Source: DRKI01 sp011051875 (GTDB lineage Bacteria; Desulfobacterota; Desulfobulbia; Desulfobulbales; Desulfobulbaceae). From it: a DNA stretch of 64,000 bases. A program made the position numbers and the translations under genes. The notes beneath the pieces were generated by a model. It was given only the letters and a program-made list of their open reading frames with translations. It ran no database searches and was not told the DNA's origin. This document shows, piece by piece, positions 1-8,500 of the stretch (its first letter is position 1; every line of letters starts with the position of its first letter). Where the stretch lies: assembly GCA_026990385.1 (NCBI GenBank), contig JALXDL010000054.1:1-64000 (forward strand), written 5' to 3'.

Positions 1-411
1 CCTCCGCCCCCTGCCGTTGAAACGCCCCCTGTCCGGGCCGAGGCACCGGACCCGGCTGATGCCGGTGAGCTGGCCCGGCGCATGATCAGGGTCATGATCG
101 CCGCGGCCCATGCCGATGGTGTGCTCGACGAGGAGGAACAGCGGGCCATCCTCGCAAAACTGGAAAAAGTGGACCTCTCCGAGGAAGAGAGAGACTTTCT
201 GCTCAGGGAGCTGAACGAGCCCTGGAGTATCGACCGGCTGTGCGCTGGAATCACCGACCCGTCCAGTGCCGGAACCATGTACATGCTCGCGGTGTCCACC
301 ATCACAGTGGATACGGAAAAGGAGCGCCTATGGCTGGACAGGCTGGCCGGTCGGCTCGGTCTCGGCAACGAAATCAAGGAGTTCATCGAGGAACAGTATG
401 GGGCCGGGTGA
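1..411 (+). CDS. TerB/DUF533-like protein, 5' partial
   Basis: The frame is open from the first base of the window, so the N-terminus is missing. The visible part starts with a Pro/Ala-rich linker of about 27 residues. It is followed by a helical domain of about 109 residues with an acidic segment HADGVLDEEE and a later stretch YMLAVSTITVDTEKERLW. This pattern fits the TerB/DUF533 (YebE-like) helical family, whose biochemical role is unknown. The last codons overlap the start I prefer for the downstream kinase, so the two may be translationally coupled. The family call rests on motif appearance only. Confidence 0.65.
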   Translation, partial: PPPPAVETPPVRAEAPDPADAGELARRMIRVMIAAAHADGVLDEEEQRAILAKLEKVDLSEEERDFLLRELNEPWSIDRLCAGITDPSSAGTMYMLAVSTITVDTEKERLWLDRLAGRLGLGNEIKEFIEEQYGAG

Positions 412-3079
412 CGGTTCAGAAGAGCGCCGTGCCCTTTCCCGTCTTTTGATGAAGACCATTCTTCCCGTCATCCTGCTGCTCTTTTTCTGCTGCCCGGGCC
501 TGGTCGCTGCCGCTGACCGGGAGGAGCGGCCGGACAGGGTCGTTCTCCAGCTCAAGTGGCGGCACCAGTTCCAGTTCGCCGGCTACTATGCCGCCGTGGT
601 CAAGGGCTACTACCGGCAGGCCGGTCTTGATGTCGTCATCCGGGAGCGGCGGCCGGGCATGATCATTGCCGATGAGCTGGTTTCGGGCCGTGCCCAGTAT
701 GCCGTGGAGATGCCCGGACTGATACTCGAGCGCCAGGCAGGCAAACCGGTGGTCGTTCTGGCCGCCATTTTCCAGCATTCCCCCGAGATCCTCCTTGCCC
801 GCAATGAATCCGGCATCCGTACCCCCCATGACCTGATCGGTAAACGGATCATGCTCATGCCGGGCGGTAATTTCGAGATCAGGGCCATGCTCAACCACGA
901 AGGGATCCGGCCGGCCGATCTCACCATCGTCGATCACAGCTGGGACCAGGAAGACCTGGTTTCGGGCAGGGTCGACGCCCAGAGTTGCTATCTGACCGAT
1001 GCCCCCTACATGCTGCGCAGGCGGGGGATCCCGTATACCATCTTGGCGCCGATAAATTATGGCATCGATTTCTACGGCGACTGCCTCTATACGACCAGCG
1101 GTGAGATTCGCCGGCATCCCAAACGTGTCCGGGCCTTTCTTGCCGCCACCCTCAGGGGATGGCAGTACGCCATGGAGCATCCGCAGGAATTGATCGATGT
1201 CATCCTCACCCGGTACCATTCGCCCCTTGCCCGTGACATCCTCGAATACGAGGCGGAAAAGACCCGCGAGCTGATGCTGCCCAGGTTCATCCAGATCGGC
1301 CACATGAATCCCGGCCGCTGGCTCCGGATTGCCGACACCTTTGTGGAACTGGGGATGCTCAGCCCGGATTATTCCCTGGATGATTTTCTCTACCGTCCGG
1401 AAAAACAGGAGACGCGGTCCAGCCTGAGGCTGATCCTGGCCGTGCTTGCGGCAACGGTCCTGCTGGTGGCCGCGGTGGCGCTGCTGCTGTTCACCTTCAA
1501 TCTCAAGCTGAAGAAAAGCGTCCGGAAGAGAACAAGGGAACTGGCCCTGAGCGAGCAGCGGTTCCGGGAGATCTTCAACTCGACCAGCGATGCCCTGTTC
1601 ATCCACGATCCGGCAACCGGCAGGCTCCGTGATGTCAACGAGACCATGCTCAAGATGTATCGCTGTACCAGGAAAGAGGCCCTGACCTCGTCGCCGGAAC
1701 GGTTCTGCGAGGGTAATCCGCCCTACAGCCTGGCCGAGATCAGCCAGTGGATGCAGAGAACGCTCAGCGAAGGCCCCCAGCTCTTTGAATGGCATGCCAG
1801 GCGCGGGGATGGTGAACTCTTCTGGGTCGAGGTCTCGCTGAAGAAGACGATCATCGCCGGCCAGGACGCTGTGCTGGCCTCGGTCCGCGACATCACCGAT
1901 CGCCGGCGGCTCGAAACCGAGCTGCGCCAGGCCCAGAAGATGGAGGCCATCGGGACCCTGGCAGGCGGTATCGCCCATGATTTCAATAACATCCTGACCG
2001 CGATCTTCGGCTATACCGAGCTGGCCAGGGTCCGGGCGGGCAGTGATGGCATCCTCCTTGACCACCTGGACAAGGTCCGCCAGGCTGCGGTCAGGGCCAG
2101 GGACCTGGTACGGCAGATCCTCGCCTTCAGTCGCAAGGTTGAGCAGAGAAAAAAGCCGCTGAAACCGGTCGATGTCGTCTCCGAGGTGGTCTCCCTGCTC
2201 CGTTCCACCATCCCGGCCGCCATCGAGATCAGGCACGCCCTGCATTCCGACTGCCTGGTCCTTGCCGACGAGATCCAGATGCACCAGGTGATCCTCAATC
2301 TCTGCACCAATGCCTACCAGGCCATGGAGCATGGCAAGGGGGTACTGACCATCACCCTGGACGATGTCACCCTGGACGCCGATGGTTTCCGGTCCGGGCT
2401 GTCACTTCCACCGGGCCGGTATGTCAGGCTTGCGGTCAGTGATACAGGCTGCGGCATGGATGAAAAGACCATGGAGAAGATATTCGAGCCCTATTTCACC
2501 AGCAAGGAGCAGGGCAAGGGGACAGGTCTTGGCCTGTCCGTTGTGCACGGGATCATCAAGGACTGTCGGGGCGGGATCGCGGTCGAGAGCGAGCCGGGCA
2601 GGGGCTCCACCTTTACGATCTACCTGCCCGTGCACGAACCGGGGGCCGGCCCGGCGGACGAGACCGGGATAAGGGAGACCGTCTGCACCGGCAGTGGGCG
2701 GATCATGGTGGTTGATGACGAGGAATCGATCCGGGAACTGGTCAGCGCTTTTCTCAGCCAGGCCGGTTACCGGGTGGAGACCTTTGCCAACGGCACCGAG
2801 GCGTGGCATCGCTTCTCCCATGATCCCGGCGTCTGGGACCTGCTGATCTCGGACATGAATATGCCGGGCATGGGCGGCCTGGAGCTGGTCCGGATGGTCC
2901 GGCAGAGCGGGGCGGACCTCGCGGTCATCCTCTGCACGGGGTATTCGGAGGAGATGGACGAGGCCGAGGCGGCGGGGCGGCTCGGAAGCATCCTCTTCCT
3001 GCACAAGCCCCTGACCAGGGACGAACTGATGCGGGCGGTATGCGATGCGCTGCGCAACCGGACATCCGGATGCAACTGA
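398..3079 (+). CDS. Hybrid histidine kinase with NMT1/THI5-like periplasmic binding domain
   Basis: This is a membrane sensor kinase of about 893 residues. A hydrophobic signal segment (about residues 18-38) precedes a solute-binding domain of the NMT1/THI5 type, opening with LKWRHQFQFAGYYAA and running to about residue 325. A membrane helix follows near 345-368, then a PAS domain (about 385-500), HisKA with the motif GGIAHDFNN (phospho-acceptor His527), HATPase_c with DTGCGMD and GTGLGLS, and a C-terminal receiver with Asp819. The start at 398 has GAGG at good spacing and overlaps the preceding gene. ATG at 449 would give a more compact signal peptide but has no visible ribosome site. The ligand is unknown; related binding folds take pyrimidines, taurine or nitrate. 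No separate response regulator lies beside it. Confidence 0.85.
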   Translation: MGPGDGSEERRALSRLLMKTILPVILLLFFCCPGLVAAADREERPDRVVLQLKWRHQFQFAGYYAAVVKGYYRQAGLDVVIRERRPGMIIADELVSGRAQYAVEMPGLILERQAGKPVVVLAAIFQHSPEILLARNESGIRTPHDLIGKRIMLMPGGNFEIRAMLNHEGIRPADLTIVDHSWDQEDLVSGRVDAQSCYLTDAPYMLRRRGIPYTILAPINYGIDFYGDCLYTTSGEIRRHPKRVRAFLAATLRGWQYAMEHPQELIDVILTRYHSPLARDILEYEAEKTRELMLPRFIQIGHMNPGRWLRIADTFVELGMLSPDYSLDDFLYRPEKQETRSSLRLILAVLAATVLLVAAVALLLFTFNLKLKKSVRKRTRELALSEQRFREIFNSTSDALFIHDPATGRLRDVNETMLKMYRCTRKEALTSSPERFCEGNPPYSLAEISQWMQRTLSEGPQLFEWHARRGDGELFWVEVSLKKTIIAGQDAVLASVRDITDRRRLETELRQAQKMEAIGTLAGGIAHDFNNILTAIFGYTELARVRAGSDGILLDHLDKVRQAAVRARDLVRQILAFSRKVEQRKKPLKPVDVVSEVVSLLRSTIPAAIEIRHALHSDCLVLADEIQMHQVILNLCTNAYQAMEHGKGVLTITLDDVTLDADGFRSGLSLPPGRYVRLAVSDTGCGMDEKTMEKIFEPYFTSKEQGKGTGLGLSVVHGIIKDCRGGIAVESEPGRGSTFTIYLPVHEPGAGPADETGIRETVCTGSGRIMVVDDEESIRELVSAFLSQAGYRVETFANGTEAWHRFSHDPGVWDLLISDMNMPGMGGLELVRMVRQSGADLAVILCTGYSEEMDEAEAAGRLGSILFLHKPLTRDELMRAVCDALRNRTSGCN

Positions 3080-3120
3080 TCGCAGGGTTCGCAACCCATT
3101 ATTTTTTGCATCATAAAAAC

Positions 3121-3228
3121 TGTACGTTGGCACAGGTGTGCCCTGTCTGCGCAGGCGTGCCGGTTCGCCAGGGGCCCGCCATGCGGGCCGGCGCGACCGT
3201 GCAGAGGCCGGATGCCTGTGCCGACGTA
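3121..3228 (+). repeat. Family A palindromic intergenic repeat, copy 1
   Basis: Core of a structured repeat bounded by a 16-bp inverted repeat: TGTACGTTGGCACAGG at the left and its complement with one mismatch at the right. The centre carries a second hairpin, GGCCCGC-CAT-GCGGGCC. Related copies lie at about 7098-7226, 26966-27121 (inverted) and 50191-50330. This copy lies between two convergent genes. It encodes nothing convincing. Confidence 0.8.
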
Positions 3229-3296
3229 CATCCCGGCAGGACCCGGCCGGGAGCAGAGCGCCCGGCATGGGACGGCCGCTTCACGTCCGGGTCCGG

Positions 3297-4292
3297 TTAC
3301 TTCTCGAACAGGGTGGCGATACCGCCCAGCACCGATCCTTCCCCCTTGCTCTGGCCGCCGGCCTGGGGCGCTGCCTCCCAGATGCGGCCGGCCAGCCTGG
3401 AGAAGGGCAGGGACTGCAGCCAGACATGGCCCGGCCCCTGCAGGGTGGCGAAGAAGAATCCCTCGCCGCCGAAGATGGCCGATTTCACATCGCCGACAAA
3501 CTCGATGTCATAGCCTACCGTCCTGGTCAGCGCCACCAGGCAGCCGGTGTCCACGCGCAGGCTCTCGCCCGCGGCCAGCTCCTTTTCGACAATGGTGCCG
3601 CCGGCATGAACAAAGACCAGGCCGTCGCCGTCGAGCTGCTGCATGATGAACCCCTCGCCGCCGAACAGGGCCACACCGATTTTTTTCTGCAGGGCGATTC
3701 CGATCTGTACCCCCTTGGCGGCACAGAGAAAGGCGTCCTTCTGGCAGATGAGCCGGCCGTCGTACTTTTTGAGATCAAGGGGGATGATCTTGCCGGGATA
3801 GGGCGAGCTGAAGGCCACCCGTGCTTTGCCGCTTCCCGTATGGGTGAACATGGTGATGAACAGTCCCTCGCCCGTGATCAGCCGTTTGCCGGCGCCCAGC
3901 ATCCTGTCGAAAAAACCGCCGGACTGGGAGGCCGCAGAGCCGTCGCCGAAGATGGTTTCCATCCGGATCCCGTTGTCCATGTACATCATGGCCCCGGCCT
4001 CGGAGACCACGCTCTCGCCGGGATCCAGTTCCACCTCCACGAACTGCATCTCGTGGCCGAATATTTCGTAGTCGATCACGTGGGCCTCCTGTCCGCTCAC
4101 CGGCGGCGGCGCGGCCGTTGCCTCCACGTTGCTCAGCTCCTTGACTTCGCCGATGGGCTGCCAGTCGGCAAAACCGTCCCGCCAGACCAGGGTGGCCGGA
4201 GTATACTGGCCCGTGGCGAGGCCGGAGACAATCTGGGGAGTGGAAAAGGGACCTTGCGACTTGCCGTCAACAGCGACATACCAGTTGGACAT
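3297..4292 (-). CDS. GYF_2 (DUF4339) plus AIM24/TIGR00266 family protein
   Basis: Protein of 331 residues with two parts. The N-terminal 55 residues (WYVAVDGKSQGPFSTPQI and LVWRDGFADW) match the GYF_2/DUF4339 peptide-binding fold. After a short Ala/Pro linker, the rest matches the AIM24/TIGR00266 beta-rich family: EIFGHEMQFVEVELDPGE near the start, then repeated Gly-rich GGEGF segments. Bacterial AIM24 proteins have no firmly assigned function; mitochondrial Aim24 supports inner-membrane organisation. The start at 4292 is preceded by AGAGGTG, and an upstream in-frame ATG lacks this site. No signal peptide is visible, so it is probably cytoplasmic. The gene stands alone, convergent with the kinase gene. 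Confidence 0.85.
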   Translation of the reverse strand: MSNWYVAVDGKSQGPFSTPQIVSGLATGQYTPATLVWRDGFADWQPIGEVKELSNVEATAAPPPVSGQEAHVIDYEIFGHEMQFVEVELDPGESVVSEAGAMMYMDNGIRMETIFGDGSAASQSGGFFDRMLGAGKRLITGEGLFITMFTHTGSGKARVAFSSPYPGKIIPLDLKKYDGRLICQKDAFLCAAKGVQIGIALQKKIGVALFGGEGFIMQQLDGDGLVFVHAGGTIVEKELAAGESLRVDTGCLVALTRTVGYDIEFVGDVKSAIFGGEGFFFATLQGPGHVWLQSLPFSRLAGRIWEAAPQAGGQSKGEGSVLGGIATLFEK

Positions 4293-4378
4293 GATGCACC
4301 TCTTTGCTTGGCTGGGCTGGATATGAACATATGAATTGAGCGCGCGTCTCATTTCGCCCCGGAGTACGGGGGCGTGGA

Positions 4379-4407
4379 GTTACAAGGAAACCATTTGTAA
4401 TTATTAT
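4379..4407 (+). promoter_or_regulatory. Possible sigma-70 promoter upstream of the QTMAN-like gene
   Basis: GTTACA (4 of 6 consensus) and TATTAT (5 of 6) are separated by 17 bp in the AT-richest part of the gap between divergent genes. Predicted by eye only. Confidence 0.3.
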
Positions 4408-4481
4408 CTTTCCGGTTTGCAGACAGGGGAGCACTTGATTCAGGAAAAAATGCCTGTTGCAATGGATCAAAACAGGTACCT

Positions 4482-5690
4482 ATGGTATACATTTTTTCCT
4501 TGGCCACAGGCAAACAGAAAAACAGCGGATGCGCCGGGGCACCCGCCAACACCCTCCGGCACCACCGCACCACCACCGGTCGCTCCTTGCATATCCTTCT
4601 GCTCGAACCCTACCATGGTGGTTCCCACCGGGCCTTTCTCGCCGGGCTCCAGGCAGCGGTGGACTGCCGGTTCACCCTGCTCGCCCTGCCGGCGCGCAAG
4701 TGGAAGATGCGCATGCAACTCGCCGCGCCCTGGCTGGCGGAACGGATCATCGCCATGGTACGGCAGGGGTACCGGTTCGATGGTATCCTCAGCTCGACCT
4801 TCGTCGACGGGGCCGTGCTCTCCAGCCAGCTCTGCCGGGCCGGTATCCATCTGCCGCTGGCCATCTATTTTCACGAGAACCAGTTCAGTTATCCGGGCCA
4901 GGTCGAGGATCCCGGCCGGAACCAGTTCACGGCCATCAACTTCAATACCGCCCTGGTGGCCGACCGGCTGGCCTTCAACAGCAGGTACAACCTGGAGACC
5001 TTTCTCGACGGCACCAGGGGCTACCTGAAAAAGGCCGCTGACATGGATGTGCGGCATCTCGCCACGGTGGTCGCGGACAAGGCGGTGGTGCTCCACCCGG
5101 GTATTGATTTCACCATGATCGACTCCCTGGCCCACAGCCGCCCGTGCGGTCGTGAGCCGGTCATTGTCTGGAATCACCGCTGGGAGCATGACAAGGACCC
5201 GGAGACCTTTTTCCTGGCCCTGTTTCGGCTGGCCGACCAGGGAGTGGCGTTCCGGCTCATTGTCCTGGGCCAGCGGTTCCGCCACCAGCCCGGGATATTT
5301 GCCCGGGCCAGGCAGCGGCTTGAAGACAGGATTCTCCATTTCGGGTACCAGGAGGACAGGCAACGCTATGCCGAGTTGCTCTGTCAGGGCGATATTGTTG
5401 TCTCCACGGCCCGGCACGAGTTCTTCGGCATCAGCGTGCTCGAGGCGGTGCGCGCCGGCTGCCGGCCCCTGGTCCCGGACCGGCTCAGCTACCGGGAACT
5501 CTTCCCGCCCGCCTACCGCTATCGGCAGGACAGCCTGATTTCCAGCCTGAAAAAGCTTCTGCTCCGCCCCGGCCGGCTGGACAGCGCCACTGCCAGGGCA
5601 CTGACCGGGCGGTTCTCCTGGCCCGCGCTGGCGCCTGCCTACAGGGCATGGCTGGCCGGACTCTGCAACAGGGAAGGGGTTTTCTGTTGA
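4482..5690 (+). CDS. tRNA-queuosine alpha-mannosyltransferase-like glycosyltransferase (DUF3524 N-terminus)
   Basis: Glycosyltransferase of up to 402 residues. The N-terminal segment ILLLEPYHGGSHRAF and the following ARKWKMRM and FHENQFSYP motifs are typical of the DUF3524/QTMAN family. The C-terminal half has GT4-like features: WNHRWEHDKDPETF and STARHEFFGISVLEA, the latter a nucleotide-sugar binding EX7E-type region. The animal homologue (GTDC1/QTMAN) adds mannose to queuosine in tRNA-Asp, and bacterial members are inferred to act on tRNA. The first 35 residues from ATG 4482 are unlike the family, so TTG 4587 (giving HILLLEPYHGG) may be the true start. ATG 4482 does have AGG nearby. It is followed after 51 bp by the potassium transporter genes, with no obvious functional link. 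Confidence 0.75.
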   Translation: MVYIFSLATGKQKNSGCAGAPANTLRHHRTTTGRSLHILLLEPYHGGSHRAFLAGLQAAVDCRFTLLALPARKWKMRMQLAAPWLAERIIAMVRQGYRFDGILSSTFVDGAVLSSQLCRAGIHLPLAIYFHENQFSYPGQVEDPGRNQFTAINFNTALVADRLAFNSRYNLETFLDGTRGYLKKAADMDVRHLATVVADKAVVLHPGIDFTMIDSLAHSRPCGREPVIVWNHRWEHDKDPETFFLALFRLADQGVAFRLIVLGQRFRHQPGIFARARQRLEDRILHFGYQEDRQRYAELLCQGDIVVSTARHEFFGISVLEAVRAGCRPLVPDRLSYRELFPPAYRYRQDSLISSLKKLLLRPGRLDSATARALTGRFSWPALAPAYRAWLAGLCNREGVFC

Positions 5691-5741
5691 CGTGCCGCAG
5701 GTGAGGGCACAATGCAAATCGTTCGATCCAGGTGAAACTGT

Positions 5742-7091
5742 ATGCAACGGCACCTCAATCCACTGCTGTTTCCCATCCTGTTCTTCGGCCTGGCCATCCT
5801 GGCCGGCGCAGCGTTTCTCCGTCTTGATGTCAGCACCACGGGCGACGGTATCTCCTGGGTCAACGCCCTGTTCACCGCCACCTCCGCCACCTGCGTCACC
5901 GGCCTGGCGGTGGTGGACACCGGTACCGCCTTCACCCGCTTCGGCCAGGGGGTGATCCTGGTCCTGATCCAGGTCGGGGGCCTGGGGATCATGACACTTG
6001 CGTCCCTGGCACTCTTTCTCATGCGCCGCCGGGTCTCGCTCTTCGACCGCATCGCCGTGGGCCAGAACCTGCTCCACGATGCCTCGTTCAACCTGGGCCG
6101 CTTCCTGGTTTCCGTCGTCGTCCTGACCCTGGCCGTGGAAGTGGCCGGCGCCATTCTCCTGCGCTTGCTGCTTGCCGACGACATCTCCGCCTACTCGGCC
6201 CTGTTTCATTCGGTCTCCGCATTCTGCAACGCCGGGTTTTCCCTGTACCCGGACAGCCTGAGCCGCTGGCAGGACAACCTGCCGGTCAACCTGGTCTTCA
6301 TCTGCCTGATCGTACTCGGCGGCATCGGTTTTTCCGTGCTCGTCGAGAGCGGCGCCTGGCTTGCCCGGCTCTGCCGCCGCAGACACGGGCGGCCGCGGCT
6401 TACCTGGTACACCAGGGTGGTCCTTTCAACCTCGGCACTGCTCATCGTCGGCGGTGCCCTGGCCCTGCTCTTCAGCGAGCACGTGGGCTACAGGCGGCCT
6501 GTCGCCTTCCGGACCGCGCTCATCACCTCCCTCTTCCAGTCGGTCACCTGCCGGACCGCGGGCTTTAATACCGTGGATATCGGCTCCATGACCGATGTCT
6601 CCCTGCTCATCATGATGTTCCTGATGTGGATCGGCGGCGCGCCCGGCTCCACGGCCGGCGGCATCAAGGTGACCACCCTGCGCGTGGTGGCCGCCTTTTT
6701 CCGGGGTCGCACCCTGGGGCGGCGGCAGAGCGTGATCGGCACCATTGCCGCCGGCCGCGGCACAGTGAACCGGGCCCTGGTCCTGGTGCTTTTTTCCATG
6801 GTCACCATTGCCCTGGCCGTCCTGGTCCTGCTGGTCACCGAGGGCGGCGATATTCCCCATTCCGCCTCCCGCGGCCTGTTTCTCGAGATCGCCTTCGAGG
6901 TGGTCTCCGCCCTCGGCACCACCGGACTTTCCACCGGCCTGACTCCCGGCCTGACAGTTGCCGGGAAATATATTATCATGATCCTGATGTTCATCGGCCG
7001 CCTGGGACCGCTGATCTTCATCGCCGTGCTGCAGGAGTTCCAGAAGGAAGAGATCGTGTTCCGGCCCGAGGGTGATCTGCTCATCGGCTGA
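5742..7091 (+). CDS. ktrB: KtrB/TrkH-family potassium transporter subunit
   Basis: Integral membrane protein of 449 residues with many hydrophobic helices and four pore-loop repeats. The filter-like segments are TSATCVTGLA, SVSAFCNAGFS, SVTCRTAGFNT and ALGTTGLSTG. Each contains the conserved Gly of the potassium selectivity filter of the Trk/Ktr/HKT superfamily. The length and compact N-terminus favour KtrB over the longer TrkH. The start at 5742 has AGGTG at suitable spacing. The KtrA-like regulatory subunit follows 206 bp downstream, and the gap between them holds a copy of repeat family A. It should import potassium, coupled to sodium or proton flux, under control of the RCK ring. Confidence 0.9.
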   Translation: MQRHLNPLLFPILFFGLAILAGAAFLRLDVSTTGDGISWVNALFTATSATCVTGLAVVDTGTAFTRFGQGVILVLIQVGGLGIMTLASLALFLMRRRVSLFDRIAVGQNLLHDASFNLGRFLVSVVVLTLAVEVAGAILLRLLLADDISAYSALFHSVSAFCNAGFSLYPDSLSRWQDNLPVNLVFICLIVLGGIGFSVLVESGAWLARLCRRRHGRPRLTWYTRVVLSTSALLIVGGALALLFSEHVGYRRPVAFRTALITSLFQSVTCRTAGFNTVDIGSMTDVSLLIMMFLMWIGGAPGSTAGGIKVTTLRVVAAFFRGRTLGRRQSVIGTIAAGRGTVNRALVLVLFSMVTIALAVLVLLVTEGGDIPHSASRGLFLEIAFEVVSALGTTGLSTGLTPGLTVAGKYIIMILMFIGRLGPLIFIAVLQEFQKEEIVFRPEGDLLIG

Positions 7092-7097
7092 CGAGAG

Positions 7098-7226
7098 GTA
7101 CCCGGTCACAGGAGGAATAATTCGTTGTTTTCACATTTTCAACACTGTACGTTGGCACGGGTGCCCCGTCTCCGGGCAGCAGGCGTGCCGGCGCGACCGT
7201 TCAGAGACCGGGTGCCTGTGGCAACC
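7098..7226 (+). repeat. Family A intergenic repeat, copy 2 (central hairpin deleted)
   Basis: Shares the left flank (GTACCCGGTCACAGG, then TTCGTTGTTTTCACAT), the TGTACGTTGGCAC arm and the GGTGCCTGTGGCAAC right arm with the other family A copies. It lacks the GGCCCGC/GCGGGCC central hairpin. It lies between ktrB and ktrA, which are probably co-transcribed. Confidence 0.75.
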
Positions 7227-7297
7227 TGCGATGAGATGGTGGCGGCGCGCCGGGGAAGACGCCGGCGAAAAACCGGCACAACAAACAGGGAGATGCC

Positions 7298-7948
7298 ATG
7301 AAAAAAGAGGTCGCGGTCATCGGCCTGGGAAAATTCGGGTTCTATTTTGCCAGGACCCTGTCCGAACTGGGCATATCGGTGATCGGTATCGATTCCCGCG
7401 CCTCCCGGGTGCAGCAGGCCCGCGATGTGCTGACCCAGGTCTATCGCGCCGATGCCACCAGCGCCGATGCCCTGGCCCAGGTCGGGATCGGTGACATTCC
7501 GCATGTCCTGGTCAGTGTGGGAGACTCCATCGCCGCCTCTTCCATGATCTGCCTGTATCTGAAGGAACAGGGCGTGGAGCGGGTCTGGGTCAAGGCGGTG
7601 AGCCCGGACCACCAGCGGCTGCTCTACAAGCTTGGCGTGGACGAGGTGATCATCCCGGAGCAGTTTGCCGCGGTCCAGCTCGCCTCCCGGGTGGCCATCC
7701 CGGGATTTCTGCAGTATGCCAGCTTTGATTCCGACCTGTCGTTCCAGGAACTGGTGGTGGACCGGTGGGCGGGCCGCTCCCTGCGCGACCTGGATCTGAC
7801 CAACCGGCGGGGCATCCAGGTCATCGCCATCCGCGGCGAGAACGAGAAGAAGTTCCGTTTTCTGCCCGGCGCCGACCATGTGCTCCGGAAGGGGGATCAC
7901 CTGGTGGTGATCCGCAGGACAAACGATATCAGTGAGATTCGTGCCTGA
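7298..7948 (+). CDS. ktrA: KtrA-type RCK potassium uptake regulatory protein
   Basis: Cytoplasmic RCK protein of 216 residues. The N-terminal Rossmann domain has the nucleotide motif GLGKFG (residues 9-14) and an acidic residue after beta-2 (Asp32 in GIDSR). The C-terminal RCK_C domain spans roughly residues 135-215 (LVVDRWAGRSLRDLDL to HLVVIRR). Such proteins form an octameric ring under KtrB and gate it in response to ATP/ADP or c-di-AMP. The start at 7298 has GGGAG five bases upstream. The single RCK unit, rather than two tandem ones, supports KtrA over full-length TrkA. Confidence 0.9.
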   Translation: MKKEVAVIGLGKFGFYFARTLSELGISVIGIDSRASRVQQARDVLTQVYRADATSADALAQVGIGDIPHVLVSVGDSIAASSMICLYLKEQGVERVWVKAVSPDHQRLLYKLGVDEVIIPEQFAAVQLASRVAIPGFLQYASFDSDLSFQELVVDRWAGRSLRDLDLTNRRGIQVIAIRGENEKKFRFLPGADHVLRKGDHLVVIRRTNDISEIRA

Positions 7949-7975
7949 GGGCACGGGGAGGAGAAGGGAAGGGCG

Positions 7976-8485
7976 ATGGCAGACAATATCATCCTCATCG
8001 GTTTCATGGCCGTGGGCAAGGGACGGACCGCCCGTGCCCTGGCCGCGACCACCGGCCGTTTTGCCGTGGACACCGACGATCTCATCGAGAGCATGGTCAA
8101 GATGAAGGTCCGCAAGATATTCGCCCGCCACGGCGAAGAATATTTCCGGGCCCTGGAACAGCGGGCCGCTGACTGGCTCGAGGAGCACGTCTCCGCCACC
8201 ATCGTCTCCACGGGTGGCGGTTTCTTCAAGGTGAACAACCTGCATCGCATCGGCCGCGTGATCTACCTCCACTCCAGCCTGGACGGCATCCTGACCGCGG
8301 TCCGCAGTCATCCCAATGCGGCGAAGAAGATCGCCAAGAGACCGCTGCTGCAGGATATCGATAAGGCCCGCCTCCTCTATGACCAGCGGCTTCCCCTCTA
8401 CCGGGCCGCCTGCGATACGGAGATCAGCGTGGAGGGACGTGCAATTGAGGACGTAGCGGCGGAGATCGCCGAGCTCATCCATTGA
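7976..8485 (+). CDS. aroK: Shikimate kinase
   Basis: Enzyme of 169 residues that phosphorylates shikimate at the 3-position in aromatic amino-acid synthesis. Family residues are in place: shikimate-binding Asp34 (TDD), Arg58 (YFRALE), the GGG loop at 80-82, lid Arg122 (KRPLL) and Arg138. The P-loop reads GFMAVGKGRT (residues 9-18), so the position after the catalytic Lys15, normally Ser/Thr that ligates magnesium, is Gly16. A Thr follows two residues later. Overall length and motif order are otherwise normal, so I keep the call. It lies 27 bp after ktrA and 15 bp before the ARMT1-like gene, which suggests one transcript. Confidence 0.85.
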   Translation: MADNIILIGFMAVGKGRTARALAATTGRFAVDTDDLIESMVKMKVRKIFARHGEEYFRALEQRAADWLEEHVSATIVSTGGGFFKVNNLHRIGRVIYLHSSLDGILTAVRSHPNAAKKIAKRPLLQDIDKARLLYDQRLPLYRAACDTEISVEGRAIEDVAAEIAELIH

Positions 8486-8500
8486 TCCCGGAGCGAGAAG

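Noticed and set aside
3080..3296. tRNA or other RNA gene in intergenic gaps
   Set aside because: No T-loop or acceptor-stem pattern was seen in this or the other gaps; the pairing here is explained by the family A repeat.
4355..4374. CGCCCC/GGGGCG hairpin as terminator
   Set aside because: It lies in the gap between divergent gene starts, where no transcript should end.
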